64,000 bases of DNA from Paenibacillus zeisoli (GCF_003994465.1 NZ_RZNX01000003.1:124234-188233), one strand, 5' to 3'; counted from the first letter of the stretch, positions 35,151-44,141 are shown. The notes: a model not told the origin generated them from the letters alone. A program made the numbers and translations.

Positions 35151-35233
35151 TTGCATTACACCACTCAAGACTGTTCGGTTGAAAGGTCAGGAACAGGGTA
35201 CAATTATACTTTAAGGAAAAGGGGCATTTATCA

Positions 35234-36280
35234 ATGAAAAAGAGATCGTGGAGCCTGCTTCTGCTGGTCTGTGTGATCCTGCTTGCAGCTTCAGGCTGCG
35301 GAACTTCCAAGCCGGCGGACAATGGCGGCACTGCAGCCGGCACCAAGACAACACCTGCCGCGGAGAAGACGAAGGAACTGAAGGATATCAAGGTCGTGCT
35401 CGACTGGACTCCGAATACGAATCATACCGGACTTTTTGCCGCCAAGGAGCTAGGATATTATAAGGATGCCGGATTAAATGTAGATATTATTCAGCCCGGC
35501 AGTGGATCTGCCGATACGATGATCGCTTCCGGAGCTGCCCAGTTCGGTGTCAGCTACCAGGAGAGCATTACGCAAGGCCGCACACAGAACGTGCCATTGG
35601 TATCCCTTGCGGCAGTTATTCAGCACAACACCTCAGGCTTTGCCGCACCGGTGGATCGCAAGATCAAATCTCCCAAAGACTTTGAAGGTAAGAAATACGG
35701 CGGCTGGGGCTCTCCGGTTGAAGAAGCTGTGATGAAGTCCATCATGGAACTTCAGGGCGCCGATGTGTCCAAGGTCACCAATATCAATATCGGAGAAGCC
35801 GATTATTTCACAGCCGTGAAACGGGATATTGATTTTGCCTGGATCTATTATGGCTGGACCGGGATTGAAGCCGAGCTTCGCGGACAACCGCTCGATATGC
35901 TCTATGTCAAAGACTACTCAGAGAAGCTTGATTATTACACACCCGTTATTGCTTCCAGCGAGAAGGTCATCGCAAGCGACCCTGAAATGGTCAAAGCCTT
36001 CATGAGTGCGACCTCCAAAGGGTATGAGTATGCGATTGACCACCCCGAAGAGGCGGCCAAGATTCTACTCAAGGCTGCGCCGGACTTGGACGAGAAGCTG
36101 GTTGTGGCCAGCCAGAAGTGGCTGAGCCCGCGATATAAGGACGATGCCCCGCGCTGGGGAGAACAAAAGGAGTCCGTCTGGAAGAATTACTCCGATTGGA
36201 TGTACGAACGCAAGCTGCTGGATAAGCCGCTGGATGTGAAGAAGGCGTTCTCCAATGATTACCTTCCAGAAGCCAAGTAA
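35234..36280 (+). CDS. thiY: thiamine-pyrimidine precursor binding lipoprotein (ThiY-like, NMT1/THI5 family)
   Basis: 348 aa. Lipobox ASGCGT (Cys22). The NMT1/THI5-like domain shows VVLDWTPNTNHTGLFAAKELGYYKDAGL, the strongest family mark, then GSGSADTMIASGAAQFGVSY and KYGGWGSPVEEAVMKS. The family binds N-formyl-4-amino-5-aminomethyl-2-methylpyrimidine (thiamine salvage). The TPP riboswitch upstream and the ThiX/ThiZ genes downstream agree. AAGGAAAAGGGG precedes the ATG by about 7 nt. Confidence 0.93.
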   Translation: MKKRSWSLLLLVCVILLAASGCGTSKPADNGGTAAGTKTTPAAEKTKELKDIKVVLDWTPNTNHTGLFAAKELGYYKDAGLNVDIIQPGSGSADTMIASGAAQFGVSYQESITQGRTQNVPLVSLAAVIQHNTSGFAAPVDRKIKSPKDFEGKKYGGWGSPVEEAVMKSIMELQGADVSKVTNINIGEADYFTAVKRDIDFAWIYYGWTGIEAELRGQPLDMLYVKDYSEKLDYYTPVIASSEKVIASDPEMVKAFMSATSKGYEYAIDHPEEAAKILLKAAPDLDEKLVVASQKWLSPRYKDDAPRWGEQKESVWKNYSDWMYERKLLDKPLDVKKAFSNDYLPEAK

Positions 36281-36347
36281 GACGGCTTGCATGATGCACA
36301 GCCCTCCAACTCGCACCTGTCTTGTTATATAGGAAGGAGAATTATCT

Positions 36348-36641
36348 ATGGCAAATACCCTGCTAAGTATACAAATTATCCCGCGGACTCCTGGCGGCGA
36401 AGACGTAATTCCTTATGTCGACCGGGCCATTGAGGTCATTCAGGCTTCCGGTGTGAAGCATCAGGTGAACGCGCTTGAGACCACGATGGAAGGTGAGCTT
36501 AGCGAGCTCCTGGATATTGTTAAGAAGATGAATGAAGCCGTGATTGAATTCGGAAGTCCCAGCATTATCTCTCAGATCAAAATCTTATACACACCGGAAG
36601 GTGCAAGTATGGATAAGCTGACCGAGAAGTACCGTCCATGA
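36348..36641 (+). CDS. thiamine-binding DUF77/YkoF-like protein
   Basis: 97 aa. MANTLLSIQIIPRTPGGEDV, IQASGVKHQVNALETTMEGEL and VIEFGSPSIISQIKILY show the small ferredoxin-like DUF77 fold. In YkoF and MTH1187 relatives this fold binds thiamine or its pyrimidine. It lies inside the TPP-regulated operon, between the binding lipoprotein and permease, and overlaps the permease start as ATGA. It is probably a cytosolic helper that binds the imported pyrimidine. A second family member is at 3003-3302. GAAGGAGA precedes the ATG. Confidence 0.85.
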   Translation: MANTLLSIQIIPRTPGGEDVIPYVDRAIEVIQASGVKHQVNALETTMEGELSELLDIVKKMNEAVIEFGSPSIISQIKILYTPEGASMDKLTEKYRP

Positions 36642-37402
36642 GATCCTGGTTCAAAATGGTATGGCCGCCCCTTGTGGCGGTCATCTTGTTTATTCTCATC
36701 TGGCAGCTCGGGACCTCGGTATTCGCAATTGATAAATGGGTGCTTCCGAGTCCTTCCGATATTGGAAGAGAAGCCGCCGCTGACCCGGCGAATCTGTGGA
36801 CCAAGACCTTGTCCACGCTTCAGCTCACCCTGCTTGGACTCGTCATTGGCCTTGCTGTAGGACTTATTATCGCAATTGCACTTCATTTCATACCTGTGTT
36901 GAAATCAGCCCTGTATCCGCTGATCATCCTGAGTCAGAACATTCCCACAATCGCCCTGGCTCCACTGCTGGTTGTCTGGTTTGGCTTTGATCTGACGCCA
37001 AAGCTGATCATTATCACCCTGGTCTGCTTCTTCCCGGTTGCAGTGGCGACACTTGACGGGCTGTCCCGGACCGATCATGTCATGCTGAACTACATGCGGA
37101 TGATTGGAGCCAGCAAGGGTCAGATTTTCAGAAAGCTGGAGCTGCCCTATGCGCTTCCTTCCATCCTCTCTGGCGTGAAGATCGCTTCAACCTACAGCGT
37201 AATGGGAGCCATTATCGCCGAATGGATGGGAAGCGGAAGCGGCATCGGCCAGTATATGATGATGCAGAAGTCTTCATTCCGGACGGACCGGATTTTTGTC
37301 GCCATTATGATCATTGTGGTCATGAGCCTGCTGCTGTTCACACTGATTGTGCTGCTGGAGAAATGGCTGATCCGCTACAAGCCGGATCAGGAGAAGCATT
37401 AA
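36638..37402 (+). CDS. thiX: thiamine-precursor ABC permease (ThiX-like)
   Basis: 254 aa, six helices, SsuC/TauC-type permease. The coupling loop reads MRMIGASKGQIFRKLELPYALPSI, with NIPTIALAPLLVVWFGFD before it and YSVMGAIIAEWMGSGSGIG after it, all standard for this family. Together with the ATPase at 37415 and the lipoprotein at 35234 it imports the thiamine pyrimidine. Start ATG overlaps the previous stop by 4 nt. Confidence 0.9.
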   Translation: MRSWFKMVWPPLVAVILFILIWQLGTSVFAIDKWVLPSPSDIGREAAADPANLWTKTLSTLQLTLLGLVIGLAVGLIIAIALHFIPVLKSALYPLIILSQNIPTIALAPLLVVWFGFDLTPKLIIITLVCFFPVAVATLDGLSRTDHVMLNYMRMIGASKGQIFRKLELPYALPSILSGVKIASTYSVMGAIIAEWMGSGSGIGQYMMMQKSSFRTDRIFVAIMIIVVMSLLLFTLIVLLEKWLIRYKPDQEKH

Positions 37403-37414
37403 GGAGGGAAATTT

Positions 37415-38236
37415 ATGGACAAAACATCCGCTATCCCGGGAACCCCGGTGCAGGCACCCGCACTTGAGGTTCGCGGAATCAGCAAGAGCTTCCGGGAGAA
37501 ACGGCGGGAGCTGCCCGTTCTGAACGACATTTCCCTATCCGTAACTCCTGGTGAGTTTGTATCCATTGTCGGGCCTTCCGGCAGCGGCAAGAGTACCTTG
37601 TTCCACCTTATCGGCGGTCTGACCGAGCCGGATCAAGGCCAGATTCTGCTTCAGGGCCGGGATATCACCGGTCAGAAAGGGCATATCAGCTATGTTCCCC
37701 AGCAGCCGGCTTTATTCCCCTGGCGGACAATCGAGGATAATGTCATTCTGGGGATGGAGGTTGCCGGCGTACCGGTTAAGGAGGCGCGGGCTGAAGCCAG
37801 AGAATGGCTGCTTCGGGCTGGACTTGGCGGGTTTGAGACCGTCTACCCGCACAAGCTGTCCGGAGGCATGCAGCAGCGGGCTTCGTTCCTCCGCGGCCTG
37901 CTGAGCAGGCAGGAAGTGATGTGTCTGGATGAACCCTTCAGCGCACTCGATGCGCTAACCCGCAGTGATATGCAGCACTGGCTCTTGAATATTTGGGAGG
38001 AGAATAAACGCTCCGTCCTGTTCATTACTCACAATATTGAAGAAGCCCTGCTGTTATCGGATACCGTATATCTTTTCTCCAGCCGCCCGGCCACAGTGCT
38101 GCACAAGTTCCAGATTCCTTTTCCAAGGCCGCGCCGGGAGGAGATCGCGGAGGACCCCGCTTTCCTTACCCTGAAGCGAGAGCTTACCCAGTACATGCGG
38201 GAAGAACAACATAAGATGCTTGAAGGGAGCCGGTAG
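37415..38236 (+). CDS. thiZ: thiamine-precursor ABC transporter ATPase (ThiZ-like)
   Basis: 273 aa. Walker A GPSGSGKST (about residues 50-58), Q-loop YVPQQPALFPW, signature LSGGMQQR, Walker B VMCLDEPFSALD and switch His in FITHNIEEALLLS are all present. It belongs to the SsuB/TauB/ThiZ group. AAGGAGG precedes the ATG by 7 nt. It energises the ThiX/ThiY importer. The next gene begins 2 bp after its stop. Confidence 0.92.
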   Translation: MDKTSAIPGTPVQAPALEVRGISKSFREKRRELPVLNDISLSVTPGEFVSIVGPSGSGKSTLFHLIGGLTEPDQGQILLQGRDITGQKGHISYVPQQPALFPWRTIEDNVILGMEVAGVPVKEARAEAREWLLRAGLGGFETVYPHKLSGGMQQRASFLRGLLSRQEVMCLDEPFSALDALTRSDMQHWLLNIWEENKRSVLFITHNIEEALLLSDTVYLFSSRPATVLHKFQIPFPRPRREEIAEDPAFLTLKRELTQYMREEQHKMLEGSR

Positions 38237-38238
38237 TC

Positions 38239-39027
38239 ATGCTGAACCCGATCATCGACGCTCATATTCATCTTGATTCCTACGAGGAGCACGAACGCGC
38301 GAAGCTGCTGGGCGAGCTTGCAGGCTGTGGTGTAAATGCTTTGATTGCCGTCTCGATGAATCTTGAATCCTCTCTTAGGAATCAGGAGCTAGCGCTGCAA
38401 TACCCAGGCATCGTTCGGCCTGCTTACGGGTTTCACCCGGAACAGAAGATACCGCCTGAAAGTGAGATGGACAAGCTGCTGCAGTGGATGGAACAGCATG
38501 CCGAACAGATGGTAGCTGTGGGCGAGATTGGTCTTCCATACTACTCCCGGCTTGAGGCGGAGGAACGCGGCGAGACCATGGATACCGCTCCTTATATCCA
38601 TCTGCTGGACAAGCTTCTCGCCTTGGCTTCCAGGCTGGATAAGCCTGTCGTCCTGCACGCCGTCTATGAAGACGCGGATATCGTCTGCGACCTGCTGGAG
38701 AAGCACCGGATTACCCGGGCGCACTTCCATTGGTTCAAGGGGGCCCCGCATACGATCAAGCGCATGGCAAGCCAAGGCTACTATATCTCGTTCACCCCGG
38801 ACCTGCTGTATGAGCCGGAGATTATAGAGCTGGCCCAGCGCTATCCGAAGCATCTCGTTATGGCCGAGACAGATGGCCCTTGGCCTTTCGAGGGACCATT
38901 CGAGGGTCAGATGACCCACCCAAGGATGGTAAGAGAAGTCATTGCCGCTTATGGGGCGATCCATGGCCTCACGCCTCAGCAGGCAGAAGTTATGCTGTAT
39001 GCAAATACAAAGCGCTTTTACTATTAA
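38239..39027 (+). CDS. TatD-family metal-dependent hydrolase in the thiamine operon
   Basis: 262 aa TIM-barrel hydrolase. Metal-binding motifs: DAHIHLD (residues 6-12), VGEIGLPYY, VVLHAVYEDAD, AHFHWFKG and the final Asp in AETDGPWPF. All five positions of TatD-like nucleases are kept. It is 2 bp behind thiZ and so is in the TPP-regulated transcript. In that setting it might hydrolyse the formyl group or another bond of the imported pyrimidine, rather than act on DNA; this is inference from context. A general TatD role is the alternative. Confidence 0.85.
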   Translation: MLNPIIDAHIHLDSYEEHERAKLLGELAGCGVNALIAVSMNLESSLRNQELALQYPGIVRPAYGFHPEQKIPPESEMDKLLQWMEQHAEQMVAVGEIGLPYYSRLEAEERGETMDTAPYIHLLDKLLALASRLDKPVVLHAVYEDADIVCDLLEKHRITRAHFHWFKGAPHTIKRMASQGYYISFTPDLLYEPEIIELAQRYPKHLVMAETDGPWPFEGPFEGQMTHPRMVREVIAAYGAIHGLTPQQAEVMLYANTKRFYY

Positions 39028-39079
39028 ATGTGAACATTAGCTGCTATGCCTTTGTCTTAGATCCCTGCATAGTCGACAC

Positions 39080-39103
39080 AAGCTCTCTAATCGAGGGCTT
39101 TTT
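39080..39103 (+). terminator. terminator of the thiamine operon
   Basis: AAGCTCTC (39080-39087) pairs with GAGGGCTT (39093-39100; one G-U) and is followed by TTTTTC. It is 53 nt after the TatD-like stop. Confidence 0.8.
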
Positions 39104-39230
39104 CTTATTTATACCATTAACGGTTAATCCCGTTATTATTTTGCACTATCCATTCTTATTAGACGACAGGTGTACTTCACTAACTAAAGGGTAATCTAAA
39201 CAAAAAGCTAAAATGCGAGGGGGAAATTTC

Positions 39231-39662
39231 TTGAAAGTACTGTCGATGATTCAGCCTTGGGCAAGCCTCTTTGTTCTCGGGGAAATCAAATATGAGACAA
39301 GATCGTGGAGAACCCGTTACCGCGGACCGCTCGCTATTCACGCCAGCTTAAGAACGGATAAGGCAGCTTGCCGTGACGAACCTGTATTCTCAGTCCTTGC
39401 CAAGCATGGCTATACCGAGACGAAGCTGCCAACTGGCGTAATCCTGGCAACTTGCCATCTTGTGAATTGTTACCGGGTTACCGAGAATAGCGGGGAATCC
39501 GCAGTATTGGAGGAGGGTCAAGAGGTTACAGGTAATGAGTACCTGTTCGGTGATTACAGGGTGGATCATTTCGCTTGGGAAGTTGAGGATATGACCCTGC
39601 TCCCTGAGTTCATTCCAGCGAAGGGACAGCTTGGACTTTGGGAGCACCCCGTTCTAAGCTGA
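39231..39662 (+). CDS. ASCH-domain protein
   Basis: 143 aa from TTG 39231, chosen because GAGGGGGAAA lies about 7 nt upstream; an ATG 18 bp before would overlap that site. The ASCH fold is shown by LSMIQPWASLFVLGEIKYETRSWRTRYRGPLAIHAS, with the typical GxKxxExR-like motif modified to GEIKYETRSW, and the ending VDHFAWEVED. ASCH domains bind RNA or act as nucleoside hydrolases/amidohydrolases (YqfB). Role here unknown. Convergent with the ATPase gene, with only 12 bp between their stops. Confidence 0.8.
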   Translation: MKVLSMIQPWASLFVLGEIKYETRSWRTRYRGPLAIHASLRTDKAACRDEPVFSVLAKHGYTETKLPTGVILATCHLVNCYRVTENSGESAVLEEGQEVTGNEYLFGDYRVDHFAWEVEDMTLLPEFIPAKGQLGLWEHPVLS

Positions 39663-39674
39663 GTCTGCTCCTCA

Positions 39675-40430
39675 TTAATCGAACAGCTCACGAAGCATTT
39701 TGTCTTTATGGTTGAGGAATTCCTTCATAATGATGTAATGATCTGTCTCTTCCAGTGTAGTGACCTCCATCCCCTCAGTCGTCAGATTATAGATGATGGA
39801 ATCGGGATACGCCATAAGGATCGGGGAATGCGTGGAGATGATGAACTGGGAATTACGCTGGACCAGCTCATGAATCCGCGACAGCATGGCCATCTGACGC
39901 AGCGGGGACAATGCGGCCTCCGGCTCGTCCAGCATATAGAGCCCCCGTCCCCCGAACCGGTGGAGGAAGGCGGCAAAAAAAGACTCGCCGTGCGACTGCT
40001 CATGCAGCGATTTGCCGCCATAAGAGTTTATAATTGGTGGGGCATCAGAGAACTCTCGATCCAGCACACCTATATTCGTCGCCAAATTATAATAGCTTTC
40101 CGCCCGAAAGAAGAACCCGTCCCGGGGTCTATTCCTCCCGCGAACCAGCCGGATATGTTCATGCAGCGGAGAGTGAGTGGCCTGTGTCGAGAAATTGAAA
40201 TTCTTCGTGCCACCTTCGGGGTTAAATCCCCAAGCCACAGCCACGGCTTCCATCAAAGTAGACTTGCCCATTCCATTCTCTCCAACGATATAGGTGACTT
40301 TAGGGTGGAGCTTCAGACTGTCCAAGTTGCGAACTACTCCAAGATTGTAAGGATACTGCTGGTAGGAAGGGATTCGACTCCTGTCCAGCTCGATTCTCCT
40401 GACGTACGCATCCGCCTCATAAATGCTCAT
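39675..40430 (-). CDS. AAA ATPase of the ABC/SMC-like type
   Basis: 251 aa from ATG 40428-40430, with GGAG about 11 nt upstream; a GTG four codons earlier is possible. Walker A GENGMGKST (about 50-58), ABC-type signature SHGESF, Walker B YMLDEPEAAL, and a switch His in ISTHSPILMAYP are visible. The order and short length match cytosolic AAA_21/AAA_23-type ATPases related to RecF/SMC, often of unknown partner. No membrane partner or nuclease gene adjoins it, so no defence role is claimed. It shares no operon. Confidence 0.75.
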   Translation of the reverse strand: MSIYEADAYVRRIELDRSRIPSYQQYPYNLGVVRNLDSLKLHPKVTYIVGENGMGKSTLMEAVAVAWGFNPEGGTKNFNFSTQATHSPLHEHIRLVRGRNRPRDGFFFRAESYYNLATNIGVLDREFSDAPPIINSYGGKSLHEQSHGESFFAAFLHRFGGRGLYMLDEPEAALSPLRQMAMLSRIHELVQRNSQFIISTHSPILMAYPDSIIYNLTTEGMEVTTLEETDHYIIMKEFLNHKDKMLRELFD

Positions 40431-40668
40431 CCGGCTGATCACTCCATTCTATTTTCAGCTAAGGACTATATACCCCCATATCCAGTTTACATTATATACC
40501 ATATATGACAGGCGGTTAAAATAGTTCTCCATATTTCTCGATTTATACCGTAGTATAGTGAGGCTAAAATCCCGAGACAAAAGCGTTCGCTATCACTCCC
40601 ATAGCCTCAAGCTCTCCTCCCAACGCCTCCCCTACTACGCCACTCTCCAGCTGCACTTCACAAAAAAA

Positions 40669-40694
40669 GGACCGAAGCTGTTCGCTCACGATCC
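40669..40694 (-). terminator. terminator overlapping the DUF2062 gene end
   Basis: On the minus strand GGATCG and CGGTCC pair (one wobble), with an inner AGC/GCT stem, followed by TTTTTTT. The stop codon of the gene (40686-40688) lies inside the stem. Confidence 0.65.
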
Positions 40695-41246
40695 TATTTG
40701 TTCATAGACAAGATTTCGGCTTCGCCGTTTCTCCAGCCGGCGCTTGGCTGTTTTGTTATACAAAGACTGAATGACATAATAAGAAATGACTCCCAATACA
40801 GCCCCGAAGACGCTCATTCCGATCAGAATATGGATCCCGCCGTGAAGCACATCCCGAATAGCGGAGAAATCACCCTTGAAGATATCCATAATCGACGCTT
40901 CATGAATGATGCCCTTATGTCTGTTCCCATGCAGCGGATAGATCCAGGAACCAAGCTTCCTTGCAAAAGGCATCAGCAGAATCGGAAGGAAGGTCAGCTT
41001 GCCGATTACATTCCCGATGATGGCCGCTGGCACAGAGCCGCCAGACAGCTTGACGACCGGATAGAAGATCAGGTAGACCAGACACGCCGATGAAATGACG
41101 ATCATTTCAAGGGCAAAGCCGATCGAGAAGCCCAGAGATACCTTCTTGACGCCGCCCGGTGTACGCAGCAGCTTTAGAAAGTTCAGCTTGAAGGCCCGGT
41201 ATATTTTATTGAAAAATTGCTTTTTGTTCGAATTTTTCTTATTCAT
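40686..41246 (-). CDS. DUF2062 membrane protein
   Basis: 186 aa from ATG 41244-41246, with AAGGAG 6 nt upstream; a longer frame (9 codons more) begins without a site. RTPGGVKKVSLGFSIGFALEM and PVVKLSGGSVPAAIIGNVIG with PFARKLGSWIYP are the DUF2062 pattern: about three helices with a conserved P-x-N-like loop. The C-terminal 20 residues are rich in Arg/Lys. Function unknown; such proteins are widespread single-gene membrane proteins. The gene ends inside a terminator. Confidence 0.8.
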   Translation of the reverse strand: MNKKNSNKKQFFNKIYRAFKLNFLKLLRTPGGVKKVSLGFSIGFALEMIVISSACLVYLIFYPVVKLSGGSVPAAIIGNVIGKLTFLPILLMPFARKLGSWIYPLHGNRHKGIIHEASIMDIFKGDFSAIRDVLHGGIHILIGMSVFGAVLGVISYYVIQSLYNKTAKRRLEKRRSRNLVYEQIGS

Positions 41247-41460
41247 AACAGACTCCTTATTATCCATATCCATATATGAGACTCCAATTCATTATAACAT
41301 ATATGCTCCTGCGAACCATATAAGCGGATGTTGGCGTCGGGCATGGATCATAGCGGGCCTGCTAGGTATATCCATTGTCGAGTTTATAGCAAAAGGTGAA
41401 CCTGGCTGCAGGCCTATGGTGCAAAGCCTAAAGCCCGATTCACCTATACATTTCAGCCTC

Positions 41461-42204
41461 TTACTTCAATTCAAAACCGCGACTTCGCAGGAACTCCCGC
41501 ATATGCAGGCGCGAAGGCTGAGTCAGCTTCTCAGCCATCAGCTCCGACCAAGGCGTATCCTTCTGCCCGCCGGTACGTTCACGCAGATACTCAGACGTCG
41601 TCTTGTCGTAGAACTCTACCTGTTCTTCCGTCTTGTCCGCGTCATATTCGTCCCAGTGCAGAACCGCGGGTACCGGTAATCGTGGACGAAGACCCGGCTC
41701 CTGGTCCGGATATCCGAGACACATGCCGAATACGGGATAGACCAAGTCCGGCAGCTGCAGCAGCTCGGCCACTTCGGCAATCCGGTTCCGGATTCCGCCG
41801 ATATATACAATTCCAAGACCCAGCGACTCTGCAGCCACTGCGGCATTCTGGGCAGCCAGCGCGGTATCCACCGTCGCGATAATGAAGTTCTCGGTCACAT
41901 CCTCGTAGGATTCCTGACCCGGGCGGTGTCTCTCCGCCGCAGATTTCAAGCGGTGTAGGTCTGCACACCATACCAGAAAAACAGGGCATTCCCGAATATA
42001 AGCCTGATTCCCTGCAAGCTCGGACAGAATTCCTTTTCGCTCCGTATCCGTTATCGCTACCACGCTAAAGGCCTGCATATTACTGGAGCTTGAGGCCGCC
42101 TGACCTGCGCTGATGATCTGCTCCACCATACTTTTACCCAGCGGCTTATCCTTGAATTTCCGGATCGACCGGTGACTTTGGAGCAGCGAAATTGTATCGT
42201 TCAT
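41461..42204 (-). CDS. NADPH-dependent flavin reductase / nitroreductase (NfrA/NfsA type)
   Basis: 247 aa. SLLQSHRSIRKFKDKPL is the FMN-binding opening of the NfsA/Frp group, with SSNMQAFSVVAITD and LGLGIVYIGGIRN as the other flavin-site motifs; the C-terminal arm (ELMAEKLTQPSRLHMREFLRSRGF) is characteristic of the NfsA/FRP subgroup. It reduces nitro compounds, quinones or FMN with NADPH. It overlaps the TetR gene upstream as ATGA, so the repressor probably controls this operon in response to an electrophile or drug. Confidence 0.88.
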   Translation of the reverse strand: MNDTISLLQSHRSIRKFKDKPLGKSMVEQIISAGQAASSSSNMQAFSVVAITDTERKGILSELAGNQAYIRECPVFLVWCADLHRLKSAAERHRPGQESYEDVTENFIIATVDTALAAQNAAVAAESLGLGIVYIGGIRNRIAEVAELLQLPDLVYPVFGMCLGYPDQEPGLRPRLPVPAVLHWDEYDADKTEEQVEFYDKTTSEYLRERTGGQKDTPWSELMAEKLTQPSRLHMREFLRSRGFELK

Positions 42205-42794
42205 GCGTCTTTCACTCCTAACCCTCGTAAAATAAACTTTACTGTCTGTTCCGGAATCTGCTCCGGATTCATCTCTTCTTCGGCAATTAAGCGTTCAAAG
42301 TTATATACCCGTTTGTGGGCAAGTGCTGCCCCTATGACCATAAGCAGCGTATTACTAAGCGAGTCGAACTCGAAAATGCCGCCTTCTTTACCCTTGAGCA
42401 GCAGCTCTCTTACCTTGCTCCATACGGGATACAAGAATTCCATCACAATATCCCTGCGGGGGGAATCCATCATCACTTCCTGCTGAACGATACTGCTGAG
42501 TTCTCTATCCTGAAAGGTGAAATGGATAATCTCCGAGATAAGCAGGCGAAGACCCGAAATCGGGTCGCTCAGCCGCTCGCTGTAGTCGCTCATTAACTTT
42601 CCAGGGAAGAACTTCTCGAACAAAGCGGTGAACACCTTTTCTTTTCCCCCAAAATGATAAGAAATAAGCGCCACATTGGCCCCAGCATCCTCACAGATCT
42701 GCCGTACACTCGTGCCTTCATACCCCTGTTTGGCAAAAAGCTTCCTGGAGGACAGCAGAATACGCATCTTGATGTCGCAATCATTATGATTCAT
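42201..42794 (-). CDS. TetR-family repressor, upstream of the nitroreductase
   Basis: 197 aa. N-terminal helix-turn-helix: RILLSSRKLFAKQGYEGTSVRQICEDAGANVALISYHF, with the YHFGGKEKVF motif following. The C-terminal ligand domain (about 75-197) is of the CerR/YbiH-like class (FHFQDRELSSIVQQEVMMDS-like helix). It is the first gene of a two-gene unit with the nitroreductase. The operator at 44142-44174 is a candidate for this or another TetR-type protein. Confidence 0.85.
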   Translation of the reverse strand: MNHNDCDIKMRILLSSRKLFAKQGYEGTSVRQICEDAGANVALISYHFGGKEKVFTALFEKFFPGKLMSDYSERLSDPISGLRLLISEIIHFTFQDRELSSIVQQEVMMDSPRRDIVMEFLYPVWSKVRELLLKGKEGGIFEFDSLSNTLLMVIGAALAHKRVYNFERLIAEEEMNPEQIPEQTVKFILRGLGVKDA

Positions 42795-42873
42795 TGCCTT
42801 AGATCCTCTCTAATAAATCTAGTCCCATTATGCGACTTTGAAACCGCATACGCAAGGCGGGTATAAGCAAAAC

Positions 42874-42893
42874 AGCCTGCCCTCCGGCAGGCT
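42874..42893 (-). terminator. terminator after the ABC-2/YhgE-type gene
   Basis: AGCCTGCC (42874-42881) pairs with GGCAGGCT (42886-42893) around CTCC. On the minus strand GTTTTGCTT follows. It separates the membrane protein gene from the TetR gene. Confidence 0.75.
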
Positions 42894-42937
42894 GAATCCC
42901 GGATAGCAGGCATGAATCCTATCATATCAACGTATGC

Positions 42938-44107
42938 TTACACTGCATTAGCTACCGTTTCCGTGGACAGCTCCGTGTTCTTCTCGGATCCCGGCTCCCT
43001 TCTTAGAGCGACTCTTAGCAGACTGACTCCAATGCTAATGAGGCTGATCAGCAGAAGGGCTCCCACTTCCGGTCCAATTGCAGGTCCGCCGAATTGAAGA
43101 TTCATCAGGCCTTCCACCGCATAGGAAGCCGGCAGGAATTCACCAATCGCTTGATACACATCGCTCAGCAGCTGGCGTGGCACCATCGCACCGGAGCTAA
43201 CAAGCTGCAGGGACAACATCGTTACATTCACCAGCATTCCGGCCATGCCGAAGAGAATCAGGAACATTTGTGAGAACAGCATAAAAGTCAGGACGAACAA
43301 CCCAAGGAACATCCACAGGCTCAGGAACCCGTGAGCAGCCTGGCCGCCGAGTGCCATAACCAGGGAGGAACCTACCAGGGATACGATTACAGCAGCCAGC
43401 ACATTCAATAGAATGCGGGCTCCAAGGAGCTGCCATTTCGAAGTACCAGGCTTAATCATCATAGCGCCCTGCTGCACATTCATTCCCATGATCATCGCCC
43501 CAACGAAGGAGGCCAGCACCAGCATCATTGGCACCATCTGATTATTCATGCCATCAATCTTGTTCGTGAAAGTAAACTCGGAACTCACGCGCTCAGTCAG
43601 CGCGGAAGAAGTCTGCCCTGCCTGTTGGGCAGGCATTTTAAGCTGTTCAAGCACAGCCTGGGTTCCCTGAGCCGCTGCATTCCCATTCACAGACGCCGTG
43701 ATGGAATTCGCTGCACTCTGCATCGCGCTCTTGACAGTAACCGGATTTGATTCGTTAATCGTATATTTAAGCTCTGCCTGCTTCCCAGGGTTCTTAAGGT
43801 TCTCGCTGAACTGCTGCGGCACCGTGACAATCATCTGAACCTCCCGGTTGTTCAGACCTTCACTCGCATCAGCAGCATTCATCGTTACGACCTGGAAAGG
43901 AAGCTTCCCAGCAAGCTGCTTACCCAGAGCCTCGCCAAACTGCCCATCCTCATTCACCACCGCGATCTTGAATTCCTGTATCCGGTCGTTAACTCCATTG
44001 TATCCCGTCATCCATATCAGGCAGAAGATCACCTGGAACGCTAGAGCCGTCACTACCCCAACAATTGTCTGTGGCTTCCTGATCAATCTTTTAAAAGTAT
44101 CCAGCAT
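42938..44107 (-). CDS. ABC-2/YhgE-type membrane protein
   Basis: 389 aa. One helix near the N-terminus (GVVTALAFQVIFCLIWMTGY), then a large extracellular part (about 45-200) with DGQFGEALGKQLAGKLPFQV and VQMIVTVPQQFSENL, and five or six helices from about 205 on (MVLASFVGAMIMGMNV, ILLNVLAAVIVSLVG, GLFVLTFMLFSQMF). The plan matches the YhgE/Pip and ABC-2 permease-like families, thought to export or tether envelope compounds. No ATPase gene adjoins. A TetR-type inverted repeat sits in its promoter region, 35 bp before the ATG. Confidence 0.75.
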   Translation of the reverse strand: MLDTFKRLIRKPQTIVGVVTALAFQVIFCLIWMTGYNGVNDRIQEFKIAVVNEDGQFGEALGKQLAGKLPFQVVTMNAADASEGLNNREVQMIVTVPQQFSENLKNPGKQAELKYTINESNPVTVKSAMQSAANSITASVNGNAAAQGTQAVLEQLKMPAQQAGQTSSALTERVSSEFTFTNKIDGMNNQMVPMMLVLASFVGAMIMGMNVQQGAMMIKPGTSKWQLLGARILLNVLAAVIVSLVGSSLVMALGGQAAHGFLSLWMFLGLFVLTFMLFSQMFLILFGMAGMLVNVTMLSLQLVSSGAMVPRQLLSDVYQAIGEFLPASYAVEGLMNLQFGGPAIGPEVGALLLISLISIGVSLLRVALRREPGSEKNTELSTETVANAV

Positions 44108-44141
44108 GAGTCTTATCTCTCCTCTTTATCTACTCTCTCTG

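Noticed and set aside
39675-40430. Defence ATPase (OLD/retron-type effector)
   Set aside because: The ATPase core is clear, but no nuclease domain or partner gene is adjacent; the neighbouring ASCH gene is convergent, not in an operon.
40570-40600. Third copy of the structured repeat element (AAAGCGTTCGC near 40580)
   Set aside because: Only the short word matches; no paired stem or 3' flank follows.
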